Assembly (NCBI GenBank): GCA_002403305.1
Contig: DHHM01000007.1
Location: 12,368-76,367 of the forward strand
DNA length: 64,000 nt
Source of the DNA: Bacteroidales bacterium UBA4772
GTDB taxonomy: Bacteria; Bacteroidota; Bacteroidia; Bacteroidales; VadinHA17
Reading direction: 5' to 3'
The notes under the pieces were generated by a model. It was not told the DNA's origin. It worked only from the letters and a program-made list of their open reading frames with translations, and did no database searches. Positions 62,373-64,000 of this stretch are shown here, in pieces. Numbering within the stretch: the first letter of the stretch is position 1; each line of letters opens with the position of its first letter. The position numbers and the translations under genes were made by a program.

Positions 62373-63344
62373 ATGATGAAGATCAAGAAAATAGCTGCAG
62401 GGATACTTATTCTCTCCGCGGTTTTTGGTGCAGCTCTCAATGCACAGGACAGGAACGAAATAATAACGGTTTACAATGAAGGTGCGAAGGCTATCCAGAC
62501 CGATGTCCCGGCAGCCATCACCGCATTTGAAAAGGTGGTAACTCTCTCCGAACAGGTGGGAGAGACGGCTGATGACCTGAAGGATAAGGCAGTAAAGGTG
62601 CTGCCCGGATTATATTATAAAATGGCTGCAACAGCCTATAATGAAAAGAAACCGGCCACAGAGATCATTGCAGCCGCAAAGCTTGCTGACGCCATGTCAG
62701 AGAAGTACGGTAACCCAACCTACAAAGCCAACTCGGGAAAAATCCTGGTCAACGGCTACTACAGGATGGCAAGCGAATTCTTTTCTGCCAATGATTATGA
62801 AAACGCCCTCCTGGCATTTGACAGTGTCCTGACATTTAATCCCGACCATATCGCATCGATATATAACAAGGCTCTGATCTTCAGGAATCAGGATAATGCT
62901 GACGCTTTCGAAGAGACTATCGATCTGTTTCTCTCCAAGCTCGACCCCGAGGAAGATGCTGACAAGGCTACCCAGGCCAAAGGTTCGGCACTTGAGTACT
63001 TCCGCGCAGCCGCCTCAAAGGCAAACAGTGCCAACCAGCTCGACGAGGCACTGGCGCTCCTGAACAGGGCAGCAAAGTACGGCGATGACAAGACCATGTT
63101 CTATTTCTTCGCTGATGTGTACAACAAGCAGAACAACTTCACTGAGGGAGCCGCCTATGCGCAGAAAGGCCTCGATCTTGAAACCGGTGACGCTGAGGCC
63201 AAGGCCATGTTCTACTACCAGATGGCCGTCGCACAGCTCGGACAGGGAGATACTTCGGCTGCATGTGCCTCTTTCAAAAACGCTCTCTACGGTGCATTTG
63301 CCGATGCCGCCAAAGCTCAGCGCACCAACCTGAAATGTGAATAA
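62373..63344 (+). CDS. Exported TPR-repeat protein
   Basis: A 323-residue protein with a signal peptide (hydrophobic residues 7-22, ALNAQ cleavage) and tetratricopeptide helices across its length: ITVYNEGAKAIQTDVPAAITAFEKVV, YYRMASEFFSANDYENALLAFDSVL, ALALLNRAAKYGD and FYYQMAVAQLGQGDTSAACASFKNAL. A scaffold or binding protein in the periplasm; the partner is unknown. It is a single-gene unit with a strong terminator 39 bases after the stop. Confidence 0.85.
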   Translation: MMKIKKIAAGILILSAVFGAALNAQDRNEIITVYNEGAKAIQTDVPAAITAFEKVVTLSEQVGETADDLKDKAVKVLPGLYYKMAATAYNEKKPATEIIAAAKLADAMSEKYGNPTYKANSGKILVNGYYRMASEFFSANDYENALLAFDSVLTFNPDHIASIYNKALIFRNQDNADAFEETIDLFLSKLDPEEDADKATQAKGSALEYFRAAASKANSANQLDEALALLNRAAKYGDDKTMFYFFADVYNKQNNFTEGAAYAQKGLDLETGDAEAKAMFYYQMAVAQLGQGDTSAACASFKNALYGAFADAAKAQRTNLKCE

Positions 63345-63383
63345 CAGCAGCCCGCATAACCGGGTATCCAAAGTATTATAAGC

Positions 63384-63418
63384 GCCCCGCCGGTATCCGG
63401 CGGGGCCTTTTTGTTTTT
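63384..63418 (+). terminator. Rho-independent terminator of the TPR gene
   Basis: GCCCCGCCGG-TAT-CCGGCGGGGC (63384-63406) makes a perfect 10-bp stem, followed by TTTTTGTTTTT. Confidence 0.92.
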
Positions 63419-63507
63419 CCTTCCAGAAGTAAACAGGTCAGTCATGCAGCAGATTCCTCATTTTGAAGCCTTTCAAATGATCCAAAGTGTAAAAAAATCA
63501 TCCGCTT

Positions 63508-63726
63508 ATGCTTAAAAATTTCCTCGTTCAGACAATCCTGAATATGAGAAAACAGGGAGGATATGTCATGCTCAACATGGCAGGCCTGATTGCCCTTCTG
63601 CTTGTTTTTGCACTTACGCCGCTGCTCAATCAGCTAATAGGAAAAACTCTTTCGGTGGGATTGTCAGGTGTTAACGGCCTGGCATTCATCGTTGTGTTGA
63701 TATCCGAAAATCCCGTTCTTTTGTAA
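63508..63726 (+). pseudogene. Remnant of a MacB/FtsX-type ABC transporter permease
   Basis: A 72-codon frame. The first 25 residues (MLKNFLVQTILNMRKQGGYVMLNMAGL) match the N-terminal segment of Bacteroidota MacB-type permeases, but they run straight into LLLVFALTPLLNQLIGKTLSVG and GLAFIVVLI, which belong to the middle of such proteins. Several hundred codons are therefore missing between residues about 27 and 30. The frame then stops at 63726, where insertion-sequence DNA begins. It is an internally deleted and interrupted gene, not a functional small protein. Confidence 0.65.
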
Positions 63727-64000
63727 CCATATTTACTGCTCGCTTTCTGACGTGCTGTCCTTGCCTTTGAAGGTATATGGTATCCCGAAGATATCGAAGA
63801 CAAGTCGTTGAGCCGAGGTGGGGGTCGTGTACACGTCCTTGTATTTTCCCTCGAATTGAACCTTGGCATAGGTTTCCACCTTTCGCAGCATATCGTGTTC
63901 CGACCAGTACTTGCGTTTCTTCTTATCGACTTGATCTACCATCTTTCGTAACCGTGCAAGGATGATCAGTGAAATGAAGGTTACGAAGATCTTACCCTTG
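63701..64000. mobile_element. Insertion sequence, one end (right part outside the window)
   Basis: The permease frame loses its match after VVLI at about 63700, and the transposase stop codon lies 33 bases later. The element boundary is therefore estimated at about 63700-63710 (sequence TCCGAAAATCCCGTTC). No terminal inverted repeat can be confirmed because the other end is missing. Confidence 0.5.
63733..64000 (-). CDS. Transposase, C-terminal part (continues beyond the window)
   Basis: The minus-strand frame ending at the TAA (63733-63735) is open to base 64000, with residues GKIFVTFISLIILARLRKM followed by DQVDKKKRKYWSEHDMLRKVETY and YTTPTSAQRLVFDIFGIPY. This is the tail that I associate with IS4/IS1634-type DDE transposases of Bacteroidota; the family call is moderate. 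The catalytic core lies outside the window. Confidence 0.6.
   Translation of the reverse strand, partial: KGKIFVTFISLIILARLRKMVDQVDKKKRKYWSEHDMLRKVETYAKVQFEGKYKDVYTTPTSAQRLVFDIFGIPYTFKGKDSTSESEQ

Overview
The window looks like chromosomal DNA of a Bacteroidota bacterium, most likely in or near the order Bacteroidales. Pointers are the short primary sigma factor (286 aa), the RpoZ form and the bamD-rpoZ-coaBC-DUF4835-recN operon, a ribosomal protein Thx gene, one-piece propeller/Y_Y_Y/LytS sensor kinases, and at least ten upstream regions carrying the Bacteroidota promoter element TAnnTTTG. A few genes start with GTG and Shine-Dalgarno sequences are generally weak.

Layout. 1-4.9 kb (minus): one tight operon bamD, rpoZ, coaBC, a DUF4835 gene and recN (cut by the left edge). 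5-8.3 kb: an alpha-oxoamine synthase and, convergent to it, a DUF4914 P-loop protein. 8.5-11.6 kb (plus): two DUF4252 genes bracketing an ECF sigma factor and its overlapping membrane partner, then an orphan TorD-like chaperone. 11.5-15 kb (minus): SRPBCC protein, trxB, DUF6599 and Tat-signal DUF362 proteins. 15.1-19.7 kb: tRNA-Pro(GGG) followed by a structured hairpin region, small lipoproteins, a repeat-bearing methyltransferase-like gene, a 44-aa gene, siaC-like, ppa and a polysaccharide deacetylase lipoprotein. 19.8-28.7 kb: uvrB, a propeller histidine kinase with its LytTR regulator, rpoD and a Deg protease. 28.8-39 kb (plus): dapF, a hydrolase, rlmN, dacB and a complete RND efflux operon. 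39-47 kb (minus): DedA, gyrB, an outer-membrane barrel and a 1018-aa TPR protein. 47-54.4 kb: FtsE-like ATPase, Fem-like and deacetylase-like pair, thx, a ThDP enzyme, an EamA transporter and a Tat-signal aldo/keto reductase. 54.4-62.1 kb: a 29-aa ORF with a perfect Shine-Dalgarno, MFS transporter, Ca-type P-ATPase, Mut7-C RNase, and a catabolic-looking set of Fe-ADH, LsrG-like monooxygenase and sugar-isomerase-like protein. 62.3-64 kb: a TPR protein, a decayed MacB-like permease and the end of an insertion sequence running off the right edge.

Most of the window is housekeeping and envelope biology: outer-membrane assembly, peptidoglycan/DAP, efflux, DNA repair and topology, transcription. 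I found no CRISPR array, prophage, restriction or other defence system. The parts I consider least explained are the DUF4252/ECF cassette, the DUF4914 protein, the hairpin region after tRNA-Pro, the Thx gene with a histone-H1-like tail, the two tiny genes, the possible LytTR site pair with a terminator downstream of the LytTR regulator, the Fe-ADH with a Gln in place of an iron-ligand His, and several kinds of intergenic tandem and inverted repeats.
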